Below are positions 51,474-59,793 of a stretch of DNA of 64,000 nucleotides, piece by piece. The notes beneath the pieces are model-generated. The model ran no database searches and was not told the origin of the DNA. It saw only the letters and a program-made list of their open reading frames with translations. Each line of letters starts with the position of its first letter. Within the stretch, counting starts at the first letter, position 1. This stretch comes from Balneola sp. MJW-20. Lineage in GTDB: Bacteria; Bacteroidota; Rhodothermia; Balneolales; Balneolaceae. The position numbers and the translations under genes were made by a program. Location of the stretch: contig NZ_JBFNXW010000001.1 of NCBI RefSeq assembly GCF_040811775.1, positions 1,860,001 through 1,924,000 of the forward strand. The letters run 5' to 3'.

Positions 51474-53234
51474 ATGTCTATTACAAATCAGGAAGTAGCA
51501 GCAAAATTACGTGAAGTATTTCAGCTAATGCAGCTGGCCGGCGAGAACCGTTTCCGGGCCATTGCCTTTGATCGTGCCGCTCAGACCATCGAGGGGCTGG
51601 GAGAAGACATCAATGAGTATATCAGGAATCAAAATCTGACGGATATCAAGGGCATTGGGAAGTCTATTGCAGAAGATATTTACTGCCTGGCCGGGGAAGG
51701 TGAGATGCCGGTGCTGACCGCTTACAGGGAAAAGGTACCCGAAGGTTTAGTTCAATGGCTGAATATTTCCGGTCTGGGTCCCAAGAATGCCTACAAGATC
51801 CATAAAGAGCTTGGGATCAGCACTCTTGAAGAGTTGAAAGAAAAGCTGCAAGATGGTTCCGTTGCCGGCCTGTCGGGACTTGGAGAGAAATCTGCTCAGA
51901 AGATCATGAAGTCAATCGAGTGGATGGAGAAATTCAACGAACGCTGCCGTCTTGATGAAGCCAAAGAGATCGCTGATGCAATACTTAACAGCCTGAAAGA
52001 TATTGAGGGTGTAAAAAAGATCGAAGTAGCAGGATCTTATCGCCGGGGACTCGAAACTATCGGTGACGTTGACATACTGATCGCGGCCAATGAAAAAGAT
52101 ATTGAGAACCTCTTTGATGTATTTACCAGTCATGAGCGCGTGACCGAAGTACTTGGAAGGGGAGAAACGAAGAGTTCAGTCAGAACCAAAGAAGGGCGAC
52201 AGGTCGATCTCAGGATCGTTTCCGAAGAGGAGTTTCCTGCTGCGCTTATGTATTTCACCGGTAGTAAAGAGCATAATGTGCGTTTAAGACAGCGTGCCCG
52301 TGAAAGAGGAATGGCTCTGAATGAATATGGCCTCTTCAAGCTGAATGAAGAGGGAGAAACCGACTTTGACAAACCTGTAAAGACAAAGTCGGAAGAAGAT
52401 ATTTACAAGAAGCTGGATCTGAACTTCATTATTCCTGAGTTGAGGGAAGACCGCGGAGAGATCGAAATTTTTGAAGATCAGGAATCACTGAACCTAATCA
52501 CAGAAGCTGATATCAAAGGAGTGATCCATGCACACAGCACCTGGAGCGACGGCAAGTATTCCATCCGCGAGATGGCTGAGGCCTGTATGGAAAGAGGATA
52601 TGAGTATTTAGGTCTGACCGATCACTCCAGAACCGCAGCTTATGCCGGCGGGCTTACGGTTGAAGGGGTGAAAAAACAATGGAAAGAGGTGGATCAGCTG
52701 AATGAAGAATTTGAGAAGGAAGGAAAGAACTTCGTGATCTTTAAGGGCATCGAGTCTGACATTCTGGGAGACGGAAGTCTGGATTATGAAGATGAGATCC
52801 TCGAGCAGTTCGATTTCGTTATAGCCAGTGTACACAACTCTCTGGATATGCCAAGAGAAAAAATGATGGAGAGAATGCGTAGTGCGATCAAAAATCCTTA
52901 TACGAGGATCTTGGGGCATCCTACCGGGCGTTTATTATTGAAGCGAAGCGAGTCGGAAATGGATCTGAACGAACTGGTCGAGCTTGCTGCAGAGCATAAT
53001 ACTGCAATCGAGATCAATGCCAACCCGTGGCGACTTGACCTGGACTGGAGGTTTGGAAATAAAGCCAGGGAAGTCGGTTTAATGACCTCGATTAATCCGG
53101 ATGCTCATACCATTGAGGGCATCGATGATATTGAATTCGGAGTCCGCATCGCCCGTAAAGGGAAATATGACAAGGATCGGGTGCTGAATACCATGAGCAC
53201 AAAATTAGTCAGAGAATTTTTTAGCGACCGTTAG
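51474..53234 (+). CDS. polX: DNA polymerase/3'-5' exonuclease PolX
   Basis: PolX is a bacterial family X polymerase with an attached PHP exonuclease, used in base excision and gap-filling repair. The 586-residue protein has helix-hairpin-helix segments (LTDIKGIGKSIAEDI, ISGLGPKNAYKIH), the nucleotidyltransferase motif GSYRRGLETIGDVDILI near 190-206, and a C-terminal PHP domain. The PHP domain starts near 350 with HAHSTWSDGK, then GLTDHSRTAAYAGG and NPDAHTIEGI. Length and domain order are typical. RAYT-like remnants flank it on both sides. Confidence 0.95.
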   Translation: MSITNQEVAAKLREVFQLMQLAGENRFRAIAFDRAAQTIEGLGEDINEYIRNQNLTDIKGIGKSIAEDIYCLAGEGEMPVLTAYREKVPEGLVQWLNISGLGPKNAYKIHKELGISTLEELKEKLQDGSVAGLSGLGEKSAQKIMKSIEWMEKFNERCRLDEAKEIADAILNSLKDIEGVKKIEVAGSYRRGLETIGDVDILIAANEKDIENLFDVFTSHERVTEVLGRGETKSSVRTKEGRQVDLRIVSEEEFPAALMYFTGSKEHNVRLRQRARERGMALNEYGLFKLNEEGETDFDKPVKTKSEEDIYKKLDLNFIIPELREDRGEIEIFEDQESLNLITEADIKGVIHAHSTWSDGKYSIREMAEACMERGYEYLGLTDHSRTAAYAGGLTVEGVKKQWKEVDQLNEEFEKEGKNFVIFKGIESDILGDGSLDYEDEILEQFDFVIASVHNSLDMPREKMMERMRSAIKNPYTRILGHPTGRLLLKRSESEMDLNELVELAAEHNTAIEINANPWRLDLDWRFGNKAREVGLMTSINPDAHTIEGIDDIEFGVRIARKGKYDKDRVLNTMSTKLVREFFSDR

Positions 53235-53305
53235 CAGTATTTACCATATTGAATTAGGGGAAAGTAGCAGAGAGACGAACATTCAAATTGAGGCAGGAAT
53301 GATCT

Positions 53306-53413
53306 ATGTCAAGAGCACTGCCCATAGAAGAAAAAAAGGTCTACCATCTTTATAATCATGCAAATGGTTCTGAGAATCTTTACGCAGAAGACGCTCCTGT
53401 GCTTAAAACTTAA
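53306..53413 (+). pseudogene. N-terminal remnant of a RAYT-type transposase (35 residues)
   Basis: A 35-residue frame from ATG at 53306 contains KVYHLYNHANGSENLY, which closely resembles the N-terminal strand of Bacteroidota REP-associated or IS200-like transposases (YHIYNHANGxENLF type). It stops where the family continues for about 150 residues. The stop codon overlaps the tail of the convergent transporter gene by 4 nt. I read it as a truncated relic; a small expressed peptide is less likely. Confidence 0.5.
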
Positions 53414-54513
53414 TTGACTTCTGTAGCAACCGGCTCTTCATACTCTATACGATTACCTAACAAATAACCGTATGGCTTCAGGTCTTCTATCTGATCAAAG
53501 ATAACTTTCAGTATTCCTATAAGCGGTACAAACAGGATCATACCTGATATTCCCCACAATTCGCCTCCTATGATCAGCGCCAGCATAGCCATGAAGGGAT
53601 TGATAGACACCTTTGAACCCACGATCCTCGGAGTAATGAAATTTCCTTCCAGGAACTGTACCGTTGCAAAAACAGCTATGACCAAAACAGGATTTAATAG
53701 TGAGTCTGTAAGCAGTAATGCAAACAATAGCGGGGGTAATGCCCCGATTATGATCCCGATATATGGTATAATAGCCAGCAGCGATGCAAATACCCCAAAG
53801 AACAGGGCATGCTCAAGCCCTATGATCAGCAACCCGGTGGTATTCAACACTGCCAGGATCCCGATCACGGTCAGCATTCCAACAAGATAATTCTGAGTCA
53901 CATCCTGAACCCTGCCTAATATCTTTTCCACTTCTCCGTCCTTCCCTTTAATTTCGAAGAGTTTCTCAAAGAAAGTCTGATACATCTCCCGGTAATACAA
54001 CATGAAGAAGATAAAGATGGGAATCAGCGAAGCAGAAGTGAACAGGTTGGTTGTTGCCGAAACGATCGAACTAATATAATTGCCGCTCTTATCGATCACA
54101 TTATTGATCCCCTGTTTTAGGTAGTCACTCTGCTCTTCCTGCGACACCCCGGCCTGCTCTTCAAGAAACTCGATCCCGCTGGCCGTAAGTGTTTTAAGTT
54201 TTTCCGACACTTCAGGAACCCGCTCCACAAACTGTGTAAATTGTACCGAGATTAATGAAATTCCTCCGGCCAGAACTACCAGTAATAATAAGAGGGTAAG
54301 GATTATGCTCAGCGAGCGGGCTACTTTTAACTTTTCCAGCCTCTTTACCAGAGGGTTTAACAGCATAGACAGAAACGCAGCAAAAGCGAGCGGCATCAAT
54401 ATGAATTTACCTGCGATCAGGATCACCACCAGTAGTCCTAAACCTATCATGATCATAGGTGTTCGTAACCAGTAGGGGTATTTAATTTCTTCTTTTCGGG
54501 GATGATGTCTCAT
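53410..54513 (-). CDS. AI-2E family transporter (PerM-like)
   Basis: The 367-residue membrane protein matches the AI-2E/PerM family. It has paired N-terminal helices (MIMIGLGLLVVILIAGKFIL, LPLAFAAFLSMLLNPLV), a helical central domain (KGDGEVEKILGRVQDVTQNYLVG approx.), and C-terminal helices with LLAIIPYIGIIIGALPPLL and FLEGNFITPRIVGSKVSINP. The last two are family signatures. Members include Na+/H+ antiporters and the claimed AI-2 exporter TqsA; the substrate is unknown. Its start overlaps the histidine kinase stop codon by 4 nt, so the two are translationally coupled. Confidence 0.88.
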   Translation of the reverse strand: MRHHPRKEEIKYPYWLRTPMIMIGLGLLVVILIAGKFILMPLAFAAFLSMLLNPLVKRLEKLKVARSLSIILTLLLLLVVLAGGISLISVQFTQFVERVPEVSEKLKTLTASGIEFLEEQAGVSQEEQSDYLKQGINNVIDKSGNYISSIVSATTNLFTSASLIPIFIFFMLYYREMYQTFFEKLFEIKGKDGEVEKILGRVQDVTQNYLVGMLTVIGILAVLNTTGLLIIGLEHALFFGVFASLLAIIPYIGIIIGALPPLLFALLLTDSLLNPVLVIAVFATVQFLEGNFITPRIVGSKVSINPFMAMLALIIGGELWGISGMILFVPLIGILKVIFDQIEDLKPYGYLLGNRIEYEEPVATEVN

Positions 54514-56099
54514 TCTTCTTCTCCCATTACATTTTCCAGCGGAGCATGAAATTTAAATACTGTTTTCCCGGGTCTGGAGGTCACTTTCAATTCAGCATTC
54601 AATTGCTTAGTGAGTGTTTTAATGAGCGTCATACCCAGGCTTTTTGGCTTTTCTACCTGAACAACTTCCATATCAAATCCTGAGCCGTTATCAGCATAGG
54701 AAATTTCCAGATGCTCCGACACCTGATTGATCTGCAGAACGACCAGACCTTGATCCATGTCATCAAAAGCATGCTTAAATGAATTAACCAGTAACTCATT
54801 TACAATAAGTCCGATGGAAATAGCCTTGTTCATTTCAATACTATTATCATTTGCCAGCACATTCACGTCTACTGCCGTTCTGGAACCCATAAAGGTAGTT
54901 GTGACAGACTCAGTGAGCCGGTCCAGATAACTTTGAAGATCGATTTTAGAAAAATCTTCGGTCTGGTATAAGGTCTCATGAACAAAAGCCATAGACTTGA
55001 TCCTGGATTTTGAGTCAGAAAGGATATGCCGGATCTTATCTTCTTCTGCTCTCATATACTGAAGATCCAGTAAAGCCGTCACCACTGCCAGATTATTCTT
55101 GACACGGTGGTGTATCTCCTTGAGTAATACCTCTTTTTCCTCAAGAGATGCCATGATCTTTTCCTCTGCATCTTTGAGTGACCGGGTACGCTCCTCCACA
55201 TTCTCTTTCAACTGTTTATTCCAGGTGCCGATCAGAAATATTCCACCGATACCAACACACAAGATCACCCAGATCGAGACGTAAGTAATAATCTCAAATG
55301 ACTCGAGGGATGAAAGGATAAGATCGCCGGATACCATCGGATTTTTTATTAACTGTTCAGCTACCTGCTCTTTTCCGAGGTAATCCCCTGAAAAGATGAA
55401 TATACAGATCACAGCAGTAACCACGATCACTGCGGTATACACCCATCGAATGGATACCTCAGGCCTTTCAGGAACTTCAAATAATTTGTTTTTGAGCTTC
55501 TCAATCGTAGAAGATCCGACAAATAATAAAGGCCCCGCAATGACCACGGCCTGCAAAAAAGCACCGGTCCACCAGCCATTCCAAAGTGTAGCGGTTTGAT
55601 TTGCACTAAGCTCATGAGATAAACTGTAAATAAATGCGCCAAGCGAACTTGCAGTGGCCGCAATAAAGGAAGTCACCACAAAAACAGCAATGCTTGAAAG
55701 GCTCCTCAGATCATATCTGATTGTTATACAATTATAAACGATGCTGTAAATACCCAGACCGAAAACAAAAGAAAGAGAAAACAAGATAGCCCACTGTGGC
55801 TCCAGTGAGCTGTACAAACCGATCACAAACATAGAAAGAAAAAGCGGAATAAAAGCCCACTCAAAACCCACCCAAAATAGTAATAGCATACTGATAAGGA
55901 ATACCGGATTGATCAGGAACATCTCCATGATCTCGGTACGGTCTGCCCCCGCCCCTACCCAATTATCCGGAAGATTGTTTACCGACAACCACATTCCCCC
56001 AAATATCAGAGTGATCCAGATCATAATAGTTAGGATCACTCTCGGATTAAATGGCTTGTATCTATATACTAAATAAGAAAGCTCAACTGGTTTCCACAT
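54510..56099 (-). CDS. Membrane sensor histidine kinase (HisKA_2 type)
   Basis: The 529-residue kinase has about seven membrane helices in an N-terminal sensor (residues 20-245, MASE1-like in layout), a further helix near 275-295, a coiled coil, and a HisKA_2 domain. Its phospho-acceptor is in EIHHRVKNNLAVV near residue 330. An HATPase domain follows (NELLVNSFKHAF, YADNGSGFDM). HisKA_2 kinases usually act with stress or phosphorelay regulators; no response regulator is in the window. The downstream AI-2E transporter overlaps it by 4 nt. Confidence 0.9.
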   Translation of the reverse strand: MWKPVELSYLVYRYKPFNPRVILTIMIWITLIFGGMWLSVNNLPDNWVGAGADRTEIMEMFLINPVFLISMLLLFWVGFEWAFIPLFLSMFVIGLYSSLEPQWAILFSLSFVFGLGIYSIVYNCITIRYDLRSLSSIAVFVVTSFIAATASSLGAFIYSLSHELSANQTATLWNGWWTGAFLQAVVIAGPLLFVGSSTIEKLKNKLFEVPERPEVSIRWVYTAVIVVTAVICIFIFSGDYLGKEQVAEQLIKNPMVSGDLILSSLESFEIITYVSIWVILCVGIGGIFLIGTWNKQLKENVEERTRSLKDAEEKIMASLEEKEVLLKEIHHRVKNNLAVVTALLDLQYMRAEEDKIRHILSDSKSRIKSMAFVHETLYQTEDFSKIDLQSYLDRLTESVTTTFMGSRTAVDVNVLANDNSIEMNKAISIGLIVNELLVNSFKHAFDDMDQGLVVLQINQVSEHLEISYADNGSGFDMEVVQVEKPKSLGMTLIKTLTKQLNAELKVTSRPGKTVFKFHAPLENVMGEEE

Positions 56100-56175
56100 C
56101 CTGGTCTGTACCGATAAAATTTTGAAACAATATAATTGATATATTTTGTCAAATCGTTAATAATTTTAGATCCAT

Positions 56176-56577
56176 ATGCACATTGACCATATAGGCATTG
56201 CCGTTAAAGACCTTGAGAAAGCTACTGAGACCTACCGGAAGATCCTCAATGCTGACCCTACTAAAACGGAGGTCGTTGAAAGTGAGAAGGTCGAGACCAT
56301 CTTCTTCCAAACCGGGGAATCAAAAGTTGAGCTTCTTGGGGGTACATCGGAAGATTCGGTGATCACAAAATATGTCAATAAGAATGGAGAGGGGCTGCAT
56401 CATGTAGCCTTTGAAGTGGAAGACATCAAAGCAGAGTTAAAGCGACTGGCCGGTGAAGGATTCACCATTCTGAATGAAGAACCTAAAAAAGGGGCAGATA
56501 ATAAACTGGTTGCCTTTATCCATCCAAAAGACAACAACGGTGTCCTTGTTGAACTATGTCAAAGTATTTCCCGATGA
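56176..56577 (+). CDS. mce: Methylmalonyl-CoA epimerase
   Basis: This enzyme interconverts (R)- and (S)-methylmalonyl-CoA in propionate metabolism. The 133-residue VOC-fold protein has the metal ligands in MHIDHIGIAVKDLEKA (His), GLHHVAFEVED (His) and GVLVELCQ (Glu), and the family stretch VETIFFQTGESKVELLGG. Its stop codon overlaps the ATG of the cupin gene (ATGA), so the two are coupled. Methylmalonyl-CoA mutase is not in the window. Confidence 0.93.
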   Translation: MHIDHIGIAVKDLEKATETYRKILNADPTKTEVVESEKVETIFFQTGESKVELLGGTSEDSVITKYVNKNGEGLHHVAFEVEDIKAELKRLAGEGFTILNEEPKKGADNKLVAFIHPKDNNGVLVELCQSISR

Positions 56578-56939
56578 GCCCTAAGAAAGTTAATATCGAT
56601 GAAAAACTTTCTCTTTTCAGTGACCACTGGAATCCGAGGATCGTCGGAGAGCTGAATGGACAGATGGTAAAACTGGCAAAGATAAAAGGCACCTTCGACT
56701 GGCATAAACATGAAAATGAAGACGAACTCTTCTACTGTTTAGCGGGCAGCTTTGATCTGGAATTCAGGGATAAAACCCTCCATGTTAAGGAAAGAGAATT
56801 TGTAATCGTCCCTAAAGGAGTAGAGCACCGTCCGGTTGCAAAAGAAGAAGCTTCAATCCTTTTATTTGAACCTGCCACTACCCTGAATACCGGAAATGTG
56901 AAAAATGACCGAACTAAATCAGATCTTGAACGTATCTGA
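56574..56939 (+). CDS. Cupin-domain protein
   Basis: The 121-residue single-cupin protein from ATG at 56574 has the metal-binding motifs TFDWHKHENEDELFYCLAG (HxHxxxE) and VPKGVEHRPVA. Its opening, VNIDEKLSLFSDHWNPRIVGELN, is typical of small conserved cupins of unknown substrate. The frame runs upstream to an ATG at 56556, but the ATGA overlap with mce and the usual N-terminus favour 56574. The reaction is unknown. Confidence 0.85.
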   Translation: MSPKKVNIDEKLSLFSDHWNPRIVGELNGQMVKLAKIKGTFDWHKHENEDELFYCLAGSFDLEFRDKTLHVKEREFVIVPKGVEHRPVAKEEASILLFEPATTLNTGNVKNDRTKSDLERI

Positions 56940-56971
56940 TTCCTGAACAATCCATAAAAATAACAGATACA

Positions 56972-57139
56972 ATGAGTATTCTGCGAATTATTCTGGCGAT
57001 CATACTTCCGCCACTAGGCGTATTTTTTACAGTCGGACTTAAAGGAACCTTCTGGCTGAATGTATTATTAACCATTTGTGGTTTTCTGCCAGGCGTGATT
57101 CATGCAGTGTGGGTAATAGCCAAAGCCGACGCCTCCTGA
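56972..57139 (+). CDS. YqaE/Pmp3-family small membrane protein
   Basis: A 55-residue frame from ATG at 56972 has two hydrophobic helices. It shows the Pmp3/YqaE pattern: IILAIILPPLGVFFTVGL, then FWLNVLLTICGFLPGVIHAVW, and a short charged tail. The ILPPLGVF and LPGVIHAxW motifs are diagnostic. Family members stabilise membrane potential under salt or cold stress in yeast and plants. The gene is only 32 nt downstream of the cupin gene. Confidence 0.85.
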   Translation: MSILRIILAIILPPLGVFFTVGLKGTFWLNVLLTICGFLPGVIHAVWVIAKADAS

Positions 57140-57143
57140 TATA

Positions 57144-58367
57144 TCACAATATTTTATTCAGCTTTACCGGAACTACATTGAGCCTTGAATGAACATGCTT
57201 CAGTTTAATTTCTTGAAGAGTATTCCTTTGCAGCAGCCGATTAATCGTATTCTGATAGTTTAGTGACTCGTCTCTGACATTCTCCATATACACAGCATAA
57301 TGATCGGCAAATTCATTTTCGGTACGTGTTTCCGGGAAATCATATTCAATGGGCATACCCCCGGTATCTTTGATCAGAGTTATCAGGTGTTCTTTTTGCT
57401 TTGTCAGCTTATTACGATCCAGGAATGAACAGGGAAAGTATTTTTGCAGGTGCTCCAGTACTTTCTTGAGTAGGTCACTGCCTGATATCCCGTCGTGAGC
57501 TTTAACATCCAGAAATACTTCAATCAACTCGGTCTGAACCAGCTGCAGATTTAATTCCATTTGAAGGTCCGTAATACCATATGAGAAACAGGCTGACAGG
57601 TCTCCTATCATATTCAAATAGGTCTGAGCGTCATACTTTTCTTTCTTGAGATTGGTACCCCCGTTGATCAGGATATCCATGAACTGTATGATCTTTCGCT
57701 GACTTCCCGCACAGACAAAACTGGAGTCTCTGGGAGATATGAGAAGTCCATGCTCATCTGAATATTTAAACAATGCCTCAGGGTCTGCCGGACTGCTGTG
57801 AAACAGATCCTGCTCTCCATTCTCGATCATGTGTCGGATGATCATGAAGATCCCGGTGATTAATTTGGTAAGAGAAGCCAGAACCGGCGAAAGAGTACCG
57901 TTTTCAACATTAATTTGAGAATGACGAACCAGGTACGGATTTATGGCCACACAAAGTTTCGAGAAAATGTATAGCTGTCTGGTAGAAAGTGAAGGTCCTT
58001 TAATTTGATACTGCTCCATGAAATGCGAACGAAGTTCAGTTACCAGCACCATGATCTCATCCCAGTCTTTCATCATATGATGAAGAGCTGTGATATTATA
58101 GCACTTATCTTCCCTGGAATCTTTAAATGTTCCTGCACGATATTCCGTTGGAGTTGCCTTTCGATAATAGTAGGGTGTAGCATTATCTTCACCAATGGGT
58201 CGTCCGTCTGCACAATGGATGGTTGATGAACCGGCCCACGCGCCATATTTAAACTCCATGTCCTCTCTGCGAAAAGGAGGAGGATAAATTACCGAGATCG
58301 CTCCTGCTAAAGTGTCCTGTAGTCCCGGTAACTTGCTAATAATACCTGATTTGATGTTCCCTGTCAT
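57144..58367 (-). CDS. Large alpha-helical protein of unknown function
   Basis: The 407-residue protein has no signal peptide or membrane segment and looks largely helical. Distinct stretches are VIYPPPFRREDMEFKYGAWA and STIHCADGRPIGEDNATPYYYR near the N-terminus, a helical centre with SSFVCAGSQRKIIQFM, and a C-terminal helical end containing LNYQNTINRLLQRNTLQEI. I do not recognise a family. It is convergent with the YqaE gene, with only 4 nt between their stop codons. Confidence 0.6.
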   Translation of the reverse strand: MTGNIKSGIISKLPGLQDTLAGAISVIYPPPFRREDMEFKYGAWAGSSTIHCADGRPIGEDNATPYYYRKATPTEYRAGTFKDSREDKCYNITALHHMMKDWDEIMVLVTELRSHFMEQYQIKGPSLSTRQLYIFSKLCVAINPYLVRHSQINVENGTLSPVLASLTKLITGIFMIIRHMIENGEQDLFHSSPADPEALFKYSDEHGLLISPRDSSFVCAGSQRKIIQFMDILINGGTNLKKEKYDAQTYLNMIGDLSACFSYGITDLQMELNLQLVQTELIEVFLDVKAHDGISGSDLLKKVLEHLQKYFPCSFLDRNKLTKQKEHLITLIKDTGGMPIEYDFPETRTENEFADHYAVYMENVRDESLNYQNTINRLLQRNTLQEIKLKHVHSRLNVVPVKLNKIL

Positions 58368-58606
58368 ATTACGTCTCTAAACTCATAGCCAACACGTAAA
58401 GATAAGTATATGCAGGTAAAAATTTGGTTAATTAGCTTTAACAGACTGTAGGTAAGAATAACCGGTTGAACTCCCTGTCAGCTAAGAACATGGATCAGCT
58501 GAAGGGGGCTCTCCGGAGCTAGTTAACTTATCTTTTGGCATCATTTAATGTGTTGTACCCCGATTGATGACCACAAGAAGAATAATGATCGCAAACTATC
58601 GGCAAC

Positions 58607-58624
58607 ATCACATTTTTATGTGAT
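58607..58624. promoter_or_regulatory. Palindrome ATCACAT-TTTT-ATGTGAT in a gene-free gap
   Basis: A perfect 7-bp inverted repeat with a 4-nt spacer lies about 100 nt before the NTF2-like gene, in the 357-nt gap 58368-58724. It may be an operator. It is not a CRP site, whose half-sites are in the opposite order. The rest of the gap shows only AT-rich sequence and no open frame of note. Confidence 0.35.
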
Positions 58625-58724
58625 ATGGTAATTAATGCTTCTAAAATTCAGGTTATCTTTTTGTATAGGACTTATTAACAATTTTCATTAACTATACTAC
58701 AACCTTTAATCTAACTATGGGTAA

Positions 58725-59246
58725 ATGAAAAAAATCAATTACATGGTAATGGGAATTATGTGTTCAATGCTTTTGGTATCCTGCCAGCAGGATATGGGCA
58801 CTTCTGAACCTGTGATGAACGGAATGATAATGTCTGATGGTCAGCCAGACAGACAGTTAATGATGGCCAGCTCCAATGAAGATGACATTCTTTGGGAAGT
58901 TAGTCAGGCATTTAACAATATGGACGCTGCAGGAGTATTTGCGCACTCTACAGATACTGTAAGATTCATTTCTGCGGATGGATATCGCGGACCTTTTACA
59001 CAGGCAATGATGGAAGAACAGTTCGCAACACTTGATTCCATTCACTGGAATATCAGTGCGATCATACCGGTTCAGGGTGAAGGTTCTGAAAGTGTAAGCG
59101 TACTGGTGGACGGAAGTGAGGAGGTCTGGGGCAAAGACGGTTCTTACGAAACCTACCGTCTTTTTGAGCGCTTTGTATTTGAAGACGGAAAATTTCACAC
59201 GGTATATCAGTGGTCAGGAGTTATACCTGAACCTGATGAAGAATAA
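58725..59246 (+). CDS. NTF2/SnoaL-like lipoprotein
   Basis: The 173-residue lipoprotein (lipobox LLVSC, Cys20) has a Met-rich linker and a compact alpha+beta domain of NTF2/SnoaL type (ILWEVSQAFNNMDAAGVFAHS, YETYRLFERFVFEDGKFHTVY). Such domains bind small ligands or have isomerase-like roles; no catalytic set can be assigned. It is followed by a terminator and converges with another NTF2-like exported protein. Confidence 0.65.
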   Translation: MKKINYMVMGIMCSMLLVSCQQDMGTSEPVMNGMIMSDGQPDRQLMMASSNEDDILWEVSQAFNNMDAAGVFAHSTDTVRFISADGYRGPFTQAMMEEQFATLDSIHWNISAIIPVQGEGSESVSVLVDGSEEVWGKDGSYETYRLFERFVFEDGKFHTVYQWSGVIPEPDEE

Positions 59247-59270
59247 GGTTAAAAAATCTTAGCTGAAATA

Positions 59271-59299
59271 AGCCCGCTGTATCCCGGTGGGCTTTTTTT
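59271..59299 (+). terminator. Rho-independent terminator
   Basis: AGCCCGC and GTGGGCT pair over 7 bp with one G-T wobble and a 9-nt loop, followed by seven T residues. It ends the NTF2-like lipoprotein gene and touches the stop codon of the convergent gene. Confidence 0.8.
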
Positions 59300-59759
59300 A
59301 TTCCAGTGTCACAAACAACTGAGAACGGATCAGCCATTTACCTTCTTCTTTAACCCATTGAGCGGAATATTTTCCACCAATAACTGATCTTCTGTCATCT
59401 GCTTCGGAATATCCCTTCCAGGTTCCTGTTTCCCACGCCAGTCCGCGTGATTTATTTACAACGACCTCATCAGGTGTCCTTATCCAGAACATTCTTTCGC
59501 CATCCGTGGCACCCGCTGCATTTACATAATCTCTAAGCTCCTGTTTACCAGATATAAGCGACCCGTTTCCGGTGGTGATCAGTACATCTTCCGTCAGAAA
59601 GGTATAACTGCGCTCATTATCATATACCCTCAGGGCTTCATTAGATTCCGATCTGACCTTCAATATCTGAGTCTTATCATCGCTTTGTGCCTGGAGTACC
59701 GGGTCTGGAAATAATGCTGCCAGTATCATGAACAGGCTTAGTATAATTATTCTGATCAT
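59298..59759 (-). CDS. DUF4440/NTF2-like exported protein
   Basis: The 153-residue protein has a signal peptide (1-24, ending LQAQ) and an NTF2-like domain of DUF4440 type (SNEALRVYDNERSYTFLTEDV, LISGKQELRDYV, YSAQWVKEEGKWLIRSQLFV). The ligand is unknown. It lies 34 nt after the MetX-like hydrolase gene on the same strand, so they may share a transcript. Confidence 0.75.
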   Translation of the reverse strand: MIRIIILSLFMILAALFPDPVLQAQSDDKTQILKVRSESNEALRVYDNERSYTFLTEDVLITTGNGSLISGKQELRDYVNAAGATDGERMFWIRTPDEVVVNKSRGLAWETGTWKGYSEADDRRSVIGGKYSAQWVKEEGKWLIRSQLFVTLE

Positions 59760-59793
59760 TCTTAATCCTGATTTAAATCATGGTTTTATCCAA

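Noticed and set aside
58607..58624. CRP-like binding site
   Set aside because: The half-sites are TCACA...TGTGA, the reverse of the CRP arrangement TGTGA...TCACA. It is kept only as an unassigned palindrome.
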